Part shown: positions 26,039 to 35,128 of the stretch, piece by piece | Layout: each line of letters begins with the position of its first letter | Position numbering within the stretch: the first letter of the stretch is position 1 | Assembly: GCF_014323565.1 (NCBI RefSeq) | Contig: NZ_CP058669.1 | Location: 1,763,501 to 1,827,500, forward strand | Length of the DNA: 64,000 bases | Origin: Hyphobacterium sp. CCMP332 | GTDB lineage: Bacteria; Pseudomonadota; Alphaproteobacteria; Caulobacterales; Maricaulaceae | Reading direction: 5' to 3' | Translations under genes and position numbers: made by a program | The notes under the pieces: generated by a model | Databases searched by the model: none | What the model saw: only the letters and a program-made list of their open reading frames with translations | What the model was told of the DNA's origin: nothing

Positions 26039-27502
26039 CTACCTGAATGGCGGTTCGTCGAAACTGCGCAGCTTGCGCGAATGCAGCGCATTCGCCTCAT
26101 TGCTGCGCAATATCTCGACGGTCTCAATGCCCGCCATCAGGTGTTCGGAGACCGATTTCTGATAGAAGAGATTGGCCGCGCCGGGCAGTTTCAGCTCGCC
26201 ATGTAGCGGCTTGTCCGACACGCACAGAAGCGTCCCGTACGGCACGCGCAGGCGGAAACCATTGGCGGCAATCGTCGCCGATTCCATGTCCACCGCGATG
26301 GCCCGACTCTGGTTGATGCGCCGCGCCTCGGCGTGATAGCGCAGCTCCCAGTTCCGGTCGGCATAGGTGGCCACCGTCCCGGTGCGCAGGCGGCGCTTGA
26401 TATCTTCCCGGCTATCGCCCGAGACGCGCTTCACCGCATCGGCCAGCGCGATCTGGATTTCGGCAATCGCCGGCACCGGAATTTCCAGTGGCAGATCCCG
26501 GTCCAGCACCCGATCATAGCGCAAGTAAGCATGCGCCAGCACATAGTCGCCCAGACGCTGGGAATGGCGCAGCCCGCCGCAATGGCCGATCATCAGCCAG
26601 CATTGCGGGCGCAAAACCGCCAGATGGTCGGTAATATTCTTCGCATTCGACGGGCCGACGCCGATATTGACGAGGGTGATGCCGCGTCCGCCGGGCGCCT
26701 TGAGGTGATAGGCCGGCATCTGGTAGCGCCGCCAGGGTGCCGCCTCGACATCGGCGCGCGGGTTGGGCGTATTCGCATCCACCTCGACAAAGCCGGCCGC
26801 CGAGAAACTCTCGTATTCATTATCCGCTTTCAACTGCCCGATCGCCCAGGCCGTAAAGGCGTCCACATAGCGATGGTAGTTGGTAAACAGGATGAATTGC
26901 TGGAAGTCCTCATAGGGACTGCCGGTATAATGCTTCAGCCTTTGCAGCGAATAATCCACCCGCGGCGCATCAAACAGCGTCAGCGGACGCGGCGCGCCGG
27001 GCGGCGGTGTGCGCTCGCCATTGGGCAGGGCGTCATCGATTTTCGCCAGATCAGCATAAGGAAAATTGCGTACCAGATCGGCGACAGACGCCGCATCCAG
27101 ATCCAGATCCTCCGCCCCGTCCAGAACGGTCGAAAACGCGATCTCGTCCGAGGACGGGCCGGTCTCGATAATGATGTCATACTGGTCATTCAGCAGGGTC
27201 AGCTGGTCGATCAGATAATCGCGAAACAATTCGGGATGGGTGATCGAGGAGGCATAAAGCCCCGGCTCGGAAAACTTGCCGAAGGCGCGGCTCACCGGCG
27301 GCGGCGAGCCTTCCGGTTCATAGCGCACGCGCAATTCGGGATAGGCGAAGGCCCCGGCTTCGCGGGCTTTCGCGTCCGGCGCGATGCCGTTATCCAGATA
27401 GGCTTTCAGCGCAAGGCGGAGATTTTCAACAGAGGCGGAATGGAGGCTCACCAGCCGATCAACGGCCGCCTCCGGTGTCTTGGCAATTTCAAACGTTTTC
27501 AT
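26039..27502 (-). CDS. amn: AMP nucleosidase
   Basis: 487 residues, full length for Amn. The N-terminal AMP-nucleosidase domain (about 1-190) is followed by a purine-nucleoside-phosphorylase fold: GITLVNIGVGPSNAKNITDHLA, WLMIGHCGGLRHSQ, LAHAYLRYDRVLD, and IAVDMESATIAANGFR near 420. The enzyme splits AMP into adenine and ribose 5-phosphate to tune purine pools in the cytoplasm. The start codon lies in a good context and matches the family. It stands alone, 113 bp upstream of the phosphatase operon, 44 bp from nrdB. Confidence 0.95.
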   Translation of the reverse strand: MKTFEIAKTPEAAVDRLVSLHSASVENLRLALKAYLDNGIAPDAKAREAGAFAYPELRVRYEPEGSPPPVSRAFGKFSEPGLYASSITHPELFRDYLIDQLTLLNDQYDIIIETGPSSDEIAFSTVLDGAEDLDLDAASVADLVRNFPYADLAKIDDALPNGERTPPPGAPRPLTLFDAPRVDYSLQRLKHYTGSPYEDFQQFILFTNYHRYVDAFTAWAIGQLKADNEYESFSAAGFVEVDANTPNPRADVEAAPWRRYQMPAYHLKAPGGRGITLVNIGVGPSNAKNITDHLAVLRPQCWLMIGHCGGLRHSQRLGDYVLAHAYLRYDRVLDRDLPLEIPVPAIAEIQIALADAVKRVSGDSREDIKRRLRTGTVATYADRNWELRYHAEARRINQSRAIAVDMESATIAANGFRLRVPYGTLLCVSDKPLHGELKLPGAANLFYQKSVSEHLMAGIETVEILRSNEANALHSRKLRSFDEPPFR

Positions 27503-27546
27503 GGCCAGCTAATGCCGGAAACAGGCGCGGGCGGCAAGTCGAATCC

Positions 27547-28584
27547 CTACTCCGCCGGCAGATCGTTCAGCGGCTTGCTGTTCTGGAATTTGTCGAAATT
27601 CGACCACACGCCGTCTTCGCCATGCCATTCGCCCTTGGTCGCGCCCTTGGAATATTCCGTGGCGCGCGCCTCGAAGAAATTGGCATGCTCGACCCCGTTC
27701 AGGATCTCGGTCAGCCACGGCAACGGGTGCTTCTCGATGCCGAAAATCGGCTCCAGCTTCAGCTGGCGCAGGCGCCAATCGGCGATATAGCGAATGTAAT
27801 TCTTGATATCGTCCGGCGTCATGCCTTCAACTTCGCCGGCTTCAAACGCCAGTTCGATAAACTTGTCCTCGAGCGCCACCACGGTACGGCAGCATTCCAC
27901 GATCTTGTCCTTCACGTCCTGCGTATAGGCGCCGGTCTCCTCGGCGAAGGTGTGGAACATCTTCATCATGCCCTCGCAGTGCAGCGATTCATCGCGCACC
28001 GACCAGGACACGATCTGGCCCATCCCCTTCATCTTGTTGAAGCGCGGGAAATTCATCAGCATCGCGAAAGAGGCAAAGAGCTGCAGGCCCTCGGTGAAGG
28101 CACCGAACACCGCCATCGAGGTCAGTACATCCTCGTTGGTTTCCACCCCGAACTGGCCAAGATAATCATGCTTGGCGACCATTTCCTTATACTCGGTGAA
28201 GGCCGAAAACTCGCTGTCCGGCATGCCGATGGTTTCCAGCAGCAACGCATAGGCGGCGATATGGACCGTCTCCATATTCGAGAAGGCGGCGAGCATCATG
28301 CGCACTTCAACCGGTTTGAAGAGCGGCATGTAGTTTTCCATGTAATTCGCGCCGACTTCGACATCGGACTGCGTGAAGAAGCGGAAAATCTGCGTCAGCA
28401 GATTACGCTCGCGATCAGACAGATTGGTCGCCCAGTCCTTGCAATCCTCGCCCAGCGGCACTTCTTCCGGCAGCCAGTGAACCTGCTGCTGCTTTTTCCA
28501 GAATTCATACGCCCACGGATAACGGAACGGCTTGTAGGAATGGCTGACGGTCAGAAGACCTGGAAGCTGAGCGGTATCGGACAT
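27547..28584 (-). CDS. nrdB: Class Ia ribonucleotide reductase beta subunit
   Basis: 345 residues, the di-iron/tyrosyl-radical subunit that makes dNTP precursors with NrdA. Metal and radical residues are recognisable: Asp74 (TQSD), Glu105 and His108 (METVH) and the radical Tyr112 in the ExxHxxxY spacing, then WSVRDESLHCEGM with the later Glu/His pair. There is no N-terminal ATP cone. GGGG precedes the ATG at 28584. A NrdR-box-like palindrome lies about 55 bp upstream. Unlike in E. coli, nrdA is not adjacent: one unrelated gene lies between. Confidence 0.95.
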   Translation of the reverse strand: MSDTAQLPGLLTVSHSYKPFRYPWAYEFWKKQQQVHWLPEEVPLGEDCKDWATNLSDRERNLLTQIFRFFTQSDVEVGANYMENYMPLFKPVEVRMMLAAFSNMETVHIAAYALLLETIGMPDSEFSAFTEYKEMVAKHDYLGQFGVETNEDVLTSMAVFGAFTEGLQLFASFAMLMNFPRFNKMKGMGQIVSWSVRDESLHCEGMMKMFHTFAEETGAYTQDVKDKIVECCRTVVALEDKFIELAFEAGEVEGMTPDDIKNYIRYIADWRLRQLKLEPIFGIEKHPLPWLTEILNGVEHANFFEARATEYSKGATKGEWHGEDGVWSNFDKFQNSKPLNDLPAE

Positions 28585-28636
28585 GGAAAACCCCGGTGAA
28601 GCTATGAAGGCGACTCGCCCGAAGGCGTGTCCCTGA

Positions 28637-28652
28637 TCACTACATATTGGGG
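28637..28652. promoter_or_regulatory. Candidate NrdR box upstream of nrdB
   Basis: TCACTACATATTGGGG matches the NrdR consensus ACACWATATATWGTGT at 12 of 16 positions by eye. It is placed 53 bp upstream of the nrdB start. NrdR is a zinc-ribbon/ATP-cone repressor of nrd genes. Only one box was found, while functional sites are usually paired. Confidence 0.5.
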
Positions 28653-28720
28653 TTAATCGCCTCTAAAGGTCCAGACCTTGTAGGCACACTCTTCACAAGA
28701 AAATCGCGTTTTGTGGATAA

Positions 28721-29539
28721 CTACCAGCGGCGGCTGAGCGAAAAGGCCGCAAAATCATCGGCGGCATCATAATCATCAATGCCGATCCGGGCGGTGCGTT
28801 CCCGCCGGACATAGGCGAATGACAAATCATTGTCGCCAAAGCGCATGGCCACACCGGCCTGGGCGTCGCCCACGACGGCATAGGGCTCCAGCGTCATCGC
28901 GCCGCGCATATTCCAGCCTTCGGAGGGATCATACAAAAGCGCCCGGCGTTCAGCGCCGGCGAACAGATACCAGCTGGACCGTTCATTATCGTGCTGCAGA
29001 TAGCGGCCAACCCGCACTTCCGCACCGGCACCGGCCCCGGAGCCTTCCGGACCGATACTCACCCCGGCGCGGGGCTCAAAGGACAGATCCAGACCGGTTG
29101 CACCGCCATAGGATTCAAAGCGCGTGACATAATCCACTGCAACAGATGACCGGGTTTCGCGCATCGGCCGGATAATTGCGGAATCAACGCCGGATTCCGG
29201 ATCGAACAGGCGGTCAGACCGGGACATCAGGTCCGGCTCATGAACCCGCACTTCGATCCGGGTCAAGTCGTCCAGCTGGCTGATCGCGGCGGAATATCCG
29301 GAAAATGCCGTCAGGGAGGCATTATCCGTTCCGGTCTCACCCAGAACGCCGGCCGCCACGGTCGAGGCATTATTGTCAATGAATGACGTGGATTCCGGTT
29401 GCTCCATCAGAAACGGCGCGAGAATCACATCGTCCAGATCAAAGGCGAGCGGCCGCGGCGCATCTTGCGCATGAGCCAGCGCGGCGGTTCCGAAAACCGC
29501 CAGCGATATCATCGCGATATGTTGACCCGAACGGCGCAC
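28721..29539 (-). CDS. Exported protein of beta-barrel character, possibly lipid A deacylase LpxR/DUF2219-like
   Basis: 272 residues. The GTG at 29539 is preferred because GGAG lies 7 nt upstream and it gives a signal peptide (RRSGQHIAMISLAVFGTAALAHA). The mature protein has many short alternating strands, paired aromatic/acidic residues and the final RRW, as in outer membrane barrels. The block FEPRAGVSIGPEGSGAGAGAEVRVGRYL resembles the middle of DUF2219/LpxR-type proteins, but the usual N-terminal TNG motif was not seen, so assignment is weak. It sits between nrdB and nrdA on the same strand, with no obvious functional link. Confidence 0.6.
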   Translation of the reverse strand: MRRSGQHIAMISLAVFGTAALAHAQDAPRPLAFDLDDVILAPFLMEQPESTSFIDNNASTVAAGVLGETGTDNASLTAFSGYSAAISQLDDLTRIEVRVHEPDLMSRSDRLFDPESGVDSAIIRPMRETRSSVAVDYVTRFESYGGATGLDLSFEPRAGVSIGPEGSGAGAGAEVRVGRYLQHDNERSSWYLFAGAERRALLYDPSEGWNMRGAMTLEPYAVVGDAQAGVAMRFGDNDLSFAYVRRERTARIGIDDYDAADDFAAFSLSRRW

Positions 29540-29688
29540 GCTTTCACTCCATGAACCCAATTCGACATTCACGGTATCATGCCTGTTTGTGAATTGCGCC
29601 TGAATTACGCCGCAAAATCCTTAATCTGGCGATTATGGTGAAGATATTTTTGAAAGCGTGACTCGAAACGCACATGATGCAGCGCAGC

Positions 29689-29718
29689 AAAAAGGGCGGC
29701 TCAATGGCCGCCCTTTTC
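29689..29718 (-). terminator. Bidirectional intrinsic terminator downstream of nrdA
   Basis: GGGCGGC and GCCGCCC form a stem around a short TCAATG-type loop. A T tract follows on each strand (TTTT on plus, TTTTT on minus). It lies 15 bp after the nrdA stop. Confidence 0.8.
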
Positions 29719-29732
29719 TCTATTGATTTTGC

Positions 29733-31625
29733 CTACTGACAGGCGAGGCATTCCTCGTAATCTGTCTTCGCGGCATCCATCATCGAGGCTTCCGCATCCG
29801 TCTTGTCGGCTGCCCCGGCATAGGACGCCCGCTGGATCGATTTCGACCGGCAGTAATAGAGCGATTTCACGCCCTTCTCCCAGGCCGTCCAGTGCAGCAT
29901 GTGCAAATCCCACTTATCGACATCGCCGGGCAGGAAAATATTGAGCGATTGCGACTGGCACACATAGGGCGTGCGATCAGCGGCATGTTCGATCACCCAG
30001 CGCTGGTCAATCTCGAACGCCGTCTTGAACAGGTCTTTCTCGTTCTGGTCCAGACAATCGAGATGCTGGACCGAACCTTCATGCTCGAGAATGGAGTTCC
30101 AGACCTCCTGCGTGTCCTGACCCTTGGCTTCCAGCACCCGCTTGAGTTCCGGATTCTTGACCGAAAAGGATCCCGACAGGGTCTTGTGGACGTAGAAATT
30201 GGCCGGGATGGGCTCGATACCCGCAGAGGTTCCGCCGCAGATGATCGAGATCGACGCCGTCGGCGCAATCGCCAGCTTGTGCGAAAACCGCGCTTTCACA
30301 CCGGCTTCTTCGGCATCCGGGCACGCGCCGCGTTCTTCCGCCAGCCGGACCGACGCCTTGTCGGCTTCCTGACGGATATGTTTGAACATTTTCAGATTCC
30401 AGGACTTCGCCATCGGAGATTCAAACGGCGCATTCATGGATTGAAGGAAGGAGTGGAAACCCATCAGGCCCAGACCGACCGAGCGCTCGCGCTGCGCGGA
30501 ATAGACCGCGCGGGCCATCTCGTCAGGCGCGCGCTCGATGAAGTCTTCCAGCACATTGTCGAGGAAACGGAAGATGTCCTCGATAAAGCGTGGATCATCC
30601 TTCCATTCGAGGAATTTCTCGGCATTGAGCGAGGACAGGCAGCAAACCGCCGTCCGGTCGCGGCCATGCTTGTCGACGCCGGTCGGCAGCATGATTTCCG
30701 CGCACAGATTCGACTGGCGGACTTTCAGGCCCTGCTTCTTCTGGTGAGCCGGCAAGGCGTCATTCACCGTGTCGGAGAAGATGATATAGGGTTCGCCGGT
30801 TTGCAGGCGCAGATCGAGAATCTTCTGCCAGATCTTGCGGGCCGAGACCGAACGCACGACTTCGCCGGTGCGGGGTGATTTCAGCTCGTATTCGTCATCA
30901 TTTTTCACCGCTTCCATGAACGCATCAGTGACATTGAGGCCATGATGCAGGTTCAGGCTCTTGCGGTTGAAATCGCCGGACGGTTTGCGGATTTCGAGGA
31001 ATTCCTCGATTTCCGGATGGTGCACATCCAGATAGACGGCCGCAGAACCGCGGCGCAGCGAGCCCTGTGAAATCGCAAGGGTGAGCGAATCCATCACCCG
31101 GATGAAGGGAATGATGCCGGAGGTCTGGCCATTCTGGCCGATCTTCTCGCCAATCGAGCGCACTTCACCCCAATAGGTGCCGATGCCGCCGCCATTCGAG
31201 GCCAGCCAGACATTCTCGTTCCAGGTGTTGACGATGTCATTGAGCGAGTCGCCGACCGTATTCAGAAAGCACGAAATCGGTAGGCCCCGCGTCGCGCCAC
31301 CATTGGAAAGAACGGGCGTCGCCGGCATGAACCAGAGATTCGAGATATAGTCATAAAGACGCTGGGCATGGTCGGTATCGTCGGCATAGGCCTTCGCCAC
31401 ACGCGCGAACATGTCCTGATAGGATTCGCCTTGCAGGAGATACCGGTCGACCATGGTCTTCTTGCCGAAATCGGTCAGAAGCGCATCGCGCGACGGATCG
31501 ATCTGAACCTGCTTGACCAGTTTCAGATCCGGTTTCTGCGCGCGCGGTTTGCCCGGGCGCAGCGTCTCTTGCGGTTGCGTATCCATGGTGCTTTTTGCCA
31601 ATGCTGCAGCGTCATAAGGCGTCAT
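29733..31625 (-). CDS. nrdA: Class Ia ribonucleotide reductase alpha subunit
   Basis: 630 residues, the catalytic subunit reducing NDPs to dNDPs. Family landmarks in order: PATPVLSNGGATRGLPISCFLN with the first active-site Cys, RRGSAAVYLDVHHPEI, RQSNLCAEIMLPT with the second Cys, SVGLGLMGFHSFLQ, and ASISIICGGTSAGIEP. The protein ends in ECLACQ, the redox Cys pair. At about 130 residues shorter than E. coli NrdA, it lacks the N-terminal ATP cone that mediates dATP inhibition. GGGGGAGACGAG lies ~10 bp upstream of the start. A NrdR-like box is 114 bp upstream. Confidence 0.95.
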   Translation of the reverse strand: MTPYDAAALAKSTMDTQPQETLRPGKPRAQKPDLKLVKQVQIDPSRDALLTDFGKKTMVDRYLLQGESYQDMFARVAKAYADDTDHAQRLYDYISNLWFMPATPVLSNGGATRGLPISCFLNTVGDSLNDIVNTWNENVWLASNGGGIGTYWGEVRSIGEKIGQNGQTSGIIPFIRVMDSLTLAISQGSLRRGSAAVYLDVHHPEIEEFLEIRKPSGDFNRKSLNLHHGLNVTDAFMEAVKNDDEYELKSPRTGEVVRSVSARKIWQKILDLRLQTGEPYIIFSDTVNDALPAHQKKQGLKVRQSNLCAEIMLPTGVDKHGRDRTAVCCLSSLNAEKFLEWKDDPRFIEDIFRFLDNVLEDFIERAPDEMARAVYSAQRERSVGLGLMGFHSFLQSMNAPFESPMAKSWNLKMFKHIRQEADKASVRLAEERGACPDAEEAGVKARFSHKLAIAPTASISIICGGTSAGIEPIPANFYVHKTLSGSFSVKNPELKRVLEAKGQDTQEVWNSILEHEGSVQHLDCLDQNEKDLFKTAFEIDQRWVIEHAADRTPYVCQSQSLNIFLPGDVDKWDLHMLHWTAWEKGVKSLYYCRSKSIQRASYAGAADKTDAEASMMDAAKTDYEECLACQ

Positions 31626-31890
31626 TTTTAACTCGTCTCCCCCCGGAAATCAGAGCGCAGCTTGCCCGTCGCGCAAAACGCACGCTTTTGCGCCGCTGCT
31701 CTGGAAATCCCATGATGGTGTGTCCGCTGTCTCAGCCGACGCAACATATAGTGCTCAAGACGGAGGCCATGGTCAACGGGGGAATTGGTCCGAAAACGGA
31801 TTTTTTGGTTAACGACCCGCTAATGCCCTGTCGTCACTGACAAACTCCGGTAATGCTTTTTACAGTAGGGTTTTTTGCCCCCCTGAAACG
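31626..31890. promoter_or_regulatory. nrdA promoter region with NrdR-box-like site
   Basis: 265 bp between nrdA and the end of putA. ACGCAACATATAGTGC at 31739-31754 matches the NrdR consensus at about 13 of 16 positions. At 31809-31823 TTAACGACCCGCTAA is one base off the CtrA consensus TTAA-N7-TTAA. Both are in the expected upstream zone; neither is proved. No gene or RNA is visible here. Confidence 0.5.
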
Positions 31891-34800
31891 TCAAAGACTT
31901 AGCAATTCCGGATCACCGCCCTGCGCCGAAATGTTAACGGTGATGGTCCGCTCTGCCGCGAACCGTGTCACATAATTCGGTCCGCCTGCCTTGGGTCCGG
32001 TGCCGGAAAGCCCCTCGCCGCCGAAAGGCTGCACGCCGACAACGGCGCCGGTGATATTCCGGTTCACATAGACATTGCCCGCCGGCACGGCATCCATGAT
32101 CTCCTCATGGAAGCGCGACAGCCGCGAATGGATTCCCAGCGTCAGCCCATAGCCCTTGGCCGCCAGCTCCCGCGCCAATTTGCCGACGTCTTTGCGCTTG
32201 TAGCGGACAATGTGGAGAATCGGCCCGAAGACCTCCCGCTCCATCAGGTCCAGAGACGGCAATTCGATCAGGGCGGGCGCAAAATAGAACCCGTCCGCCG
32301 CCAGCGGGCCGGGATTGGCCTGTTTGAGAACCTTGGCGTTTACCCGCATCCGGGTCATGTGCTGGTCCAGCACGCCCTTGGCTTCCTCGTCGATGACCGG
32401 ACCGACATCGGTGAAGGCATCGGCGGGATCGCCCAGCGCCAGGGCATCCATGGCCCCCATCAGCCCGTCGATGAATGACTGTGCCGTATCTTCCGGCAGG
32501 AACAGGATGCGCAATGCCGAACACCGCTGCCCGGCCGAGCCGAAAGCCGAAATGATCGCATCGTCAATCACCTGTTCCTTGAGCGCAGAGGTATCGACGA
32601 ACATGCCGTTCAGCCCGCCCGTCTCGGCGATAAACGGAACGATGGGCCCGTCCTTTTCGGACAAAGACTTGTTGATGATCCGCGCCACTTCGGTCGATCC
32701 GGTAAAACAGACGCCGCCCGTGCGCGGATCGTTGACCAGGGCAGCTCCGGCGCGGCCATCGCCGGTGATCAGGTGCAGAACGTCTTTCGGCAAACCCGCG
32801 TTCTGGAACAGCTTGACCGCTTCGCACGCAATCAACGGTGTCTGTTCAGCCGGCTTGGCTACAACCGCATTGCCCGCCGCCAGCGCGGCGGCCAGCTGGC
32901 CGGTAAAGATCGCCAGCGGGAAATTCCACGGGCTGATGCAGACAAACACGCCGCGGCCGTGCAATTCGAGATGATTCGTCTCGCCCGCCGGTCCGGGCAA
33001 GCGGACAGGTCCGGCAAATTTCGTCTCGGCCTCATTGGCGTAATAGCGGCAGAAATCGACCGCTTCGCGCACTTCAGCCACGCCATCGGCCAGCGTCTTG
33101 CCGCCCTCGCGCGTCATGATCGCGATCAGACGATCAGTATCGGCTTCCAGTGCATCGCCCATGGCGCGCAGGATTTCCGCGCGTGCAGGTCCGCCCAGCT
33201 TGTCCCAGCGCCGATGCGCGTCTTCAGCGGCCTCGAACGCGGTTTCGATCATCTCGTCATCGGCATTGCTGATGATGGAAACGATCTCATGCTGATTGAT
33301 CGGGCTGGCATGTTTGAACGGCTCGTTCTCATACATCTTGCCATTGACGATCGGCCCGGCTGCGAGCGGCAGCTTTTCATCCAGCTCGGCCTGAGCGCGG
33401 GCCAGCCGGCCCCGCACCAGAGCCTGACTGAGATCGACCCCGGCCGAATTCACGCGCTGCTCGCCATAGAGGCGCGGCGGCATCGGAATAAACGGGTGGC
33501 GGTCAATGATATCAGCCTGATCAAAGGGACCGCTGGCAACGTCCTCGGCCGGCACACCCTTGTCGAGGAAGGAGTGGACGAAGGAAGTGTTGGCCCCGTT
33601 CTCCAGCAGACGCCGCACCAGATACGGCAATAGGTCTTCATGGCTGCCGACCGGCGCGTAAATCCGCACCGGATGGCCGCCATAGGCATCCTGCGCCGCC
33701 TTGTAGAGCGGCTCGCCCATGCCATGCAGACGCTGGAATTCGTAATGTTCGACGCCGGCCTTTTGCGCCAGCAGGCGGACGGCGCAGAGGGTGAAGGCAT
33801 TATGGGTGGCAAACTGGCTGTAAATCGTATCCGGCGCGGTCAGCATCAGCTTTGCGCAGGCCAGATAGTTCAGATCCGTCGCCGGCTTGGTCGACCAGAC
33901 CGGAAAGTCCGGCCAGCCCATCTGCTGCGCAAATTTGATCTCCGTATCCCAGTACGCGCCTTTCACGAGGCGCACGAGGAAACGCCGTCCGGTTTCCCGG
34001 CCCAGTGCGATAATCATCTCGATCACCGCCGCGCAGCGTTTCTGATAGGCCTGAATGGCCAACCCCAGCCCGTCCCAGCCGGCCAGCGAGGGCTCGCGCG
34101 CCAGTCGTTCCAGGATTTTCAGCGAAATCACCAGACGGTCGGTTTCCTCGGCATCCAGACACAGCCCGATATTCTGCGCCTTGGCGGCTTCGGCCTGTTC
34201 CAGAACCAGCGGATAAAGCTCTTCAAAGACCGACTTGGCCTTTACCGCATGATAGCGCGGATGCAGGGCGGACAATTTGACCGACACGCCATCCACCAGT
34301 TCGATCGGGCCGTCGCCACGATTTTTTCCGACTGTGGCAATGGCTTCCAGATAGCGGGAATGATAGCGGGCAGCATCGGCATGAGTGCGCGCGCCCTCGC
34401 CCAGCATGTCGAAGGAGTGCAGGCGGCCGTCGGTCTTGTGGCCGCGCTTGATCGCCTCCTTGATCGTCCGGCCCAGTACGAATTGTTCGCCGAGAATTTT
34501 CATGGCCTGCATGGTGGCCGCCCGGATCACCGGTTCGCCCAGACGCTGGGTCAGGCGCTTCATGTAGATGCCGGGATTCTTTTTCGCTTCGCGGTCGACG
34601 CCCACAACCGATCCGGTCAGCATCAGCCCCAGCGTGGACGCATTGACCAGCCAGTGTTCCGATTTGCCGATATGGCCGCCCCATTCGCCCGAACTGATCC
34701 GCTCGGCAATCAGCTTGTCGACGGTTTCCGCATCCGGCACGCGCAGCAAGGCTTCGGCCAGGCACATCAGGGCCAGACCCTCCTTGTTGGAGAGACCAAA

Positions 34801-35010
34801 TTCCTGGAGGAAGGATTCCATCAGCCCGGCGACCTTGGTCGAGACGCGGGCCCGCTTCACAAGATCAATCGCTTCGCGGCGGGCTTCGGCGCGATCTTCG
34901 TCGCTGAAACCGATCTTGCCGGCCAGCGCGCGCGCCGCCTCTGATTCATCCGCAAATTTCAGCGCGTCGATCTTGTCCCAGTCGAGACGGGTAGAGGCGG
35001 TATCAGGCAT
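31891..35010 (-). CDS. putA: Bifunctional proline dehydrogenase / delta-1-pyrroline-5-carboxylate dehydrogenase
   Basis: 1039 residues. PutA oxidises proline to glutamate at the membrane face, with FAD in the first active site and NAD in the second. The N-terminal half has the PRODH barrel (GPIELVDGVSVKLSALHPRY, RLVKGAYWDTEIK, FATHNAFT). The C-terminal half is an ALDH with PWNFPLAIFTGQLAAAL, CFTGSTEVARII and catalytic Cys830 in GQRCSAL, then NRNITGAVVGVQPFGG. There is no N-terminal ribbon-helix-helix DNA-binding domain and no C-terminal extra domain. GGAG lies ~8 bp upstream of the chosen ATG at 35010; longer upstream starts are unlikely. Transcribed divergently from the glycosyltransferase gene. 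Confidence 0.96.
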   Translation of the reverse strand: MPDTASTRLDWDKIDALKFADESEAARALAGKIGFSDEDRAEARREAIDLVKRARVSTKVAGLMESFLQEFGLSNKEGLALMCLAEALLRVPDAETVDKLIAERISSGEWGGHIGKSEHWLVNASTLGLMLTGSVVGVDREAKKNPGIYMKRLTQRLGEPVIRAATMQAMKILGEQFVLGRTIKEAIKRGHKTDGRLHSFDMLGEGARTHADAARYHSRYLEAIATVGKNRGDGPIELVDGVSVKLSALHPRYHAVKAKSVFEELYPLVLEQAEAAKAQNIGLCLDAEETDRLVISLKILERLAREPSLAGWDGLGLAIQAYQKRCAAVIEMIIALGRETGRRFLVRLVKGAYWDTEIKFAQQMGWPDFPVWSTKPATDLNYLACAKLMLTAPDTIYSQFATHNAFTLCAVRLLAQKAGVEHYEFQRLHGMGEPLYKAAQDAYGGHPVRIYAPVGSHEDLLPYLVRRLLENGANTSFVHSFLDKGVPAEDVASGPFDQADIIDRHPFIPMPPRLYGEQRVNSAGVDLSQALVRGRLARAQAELDEKLPLAAGPIVNGKMYENEPFKHASPINQHEIVSIISNADDEMIETAFEAAEDAHRRWDKLGGPARAEILRAMGDALEADTDRLIAIMTREGGKTLADGVAEVREAVDFCRYYANEAETKFAGPVRLPGPAGETNHLELHGRGVFVCISPWNFPLAIFTGQLAAALAAGNAVVAKPAEQTPLIACEAVKLFQNAGLPKDVLHLITGDGRAGAALVNDPRTGGVCFTGSTEVARIINKSLSEKDGPIVPFIAETGGLNGMFVDTSALKEQVIDDAIISAFGSAGQRCSALRILFLPEDTAQSFIDGLMGAMDALALGDPADAFTDVGPVIDEEAKGVLDQHMTRMRVNAKVLKQANPGPLAADGFYFAPALIELPSLDLMEREVFGPILHIVRYKRKDVGKLARELAAKGYGLTLGIHSRLSRFHEEIMDAVPAGNVYVNRNITGAVVGVQPFGGEGLSGTGPKAGGPNYVTRFAAERTITVNISAQGGDPELLSL

Positions 35011-35128
35011 GGCAAATCTCCGCGGCGGCCAGACCACAAACGCGATCCATTGACCATGCCACATGGCCGCTGGCAAGAGGCTGAAACGGGTCTTCGCCAT
35101 GTGCGCAATATGGTTTATGGAGAACAGC

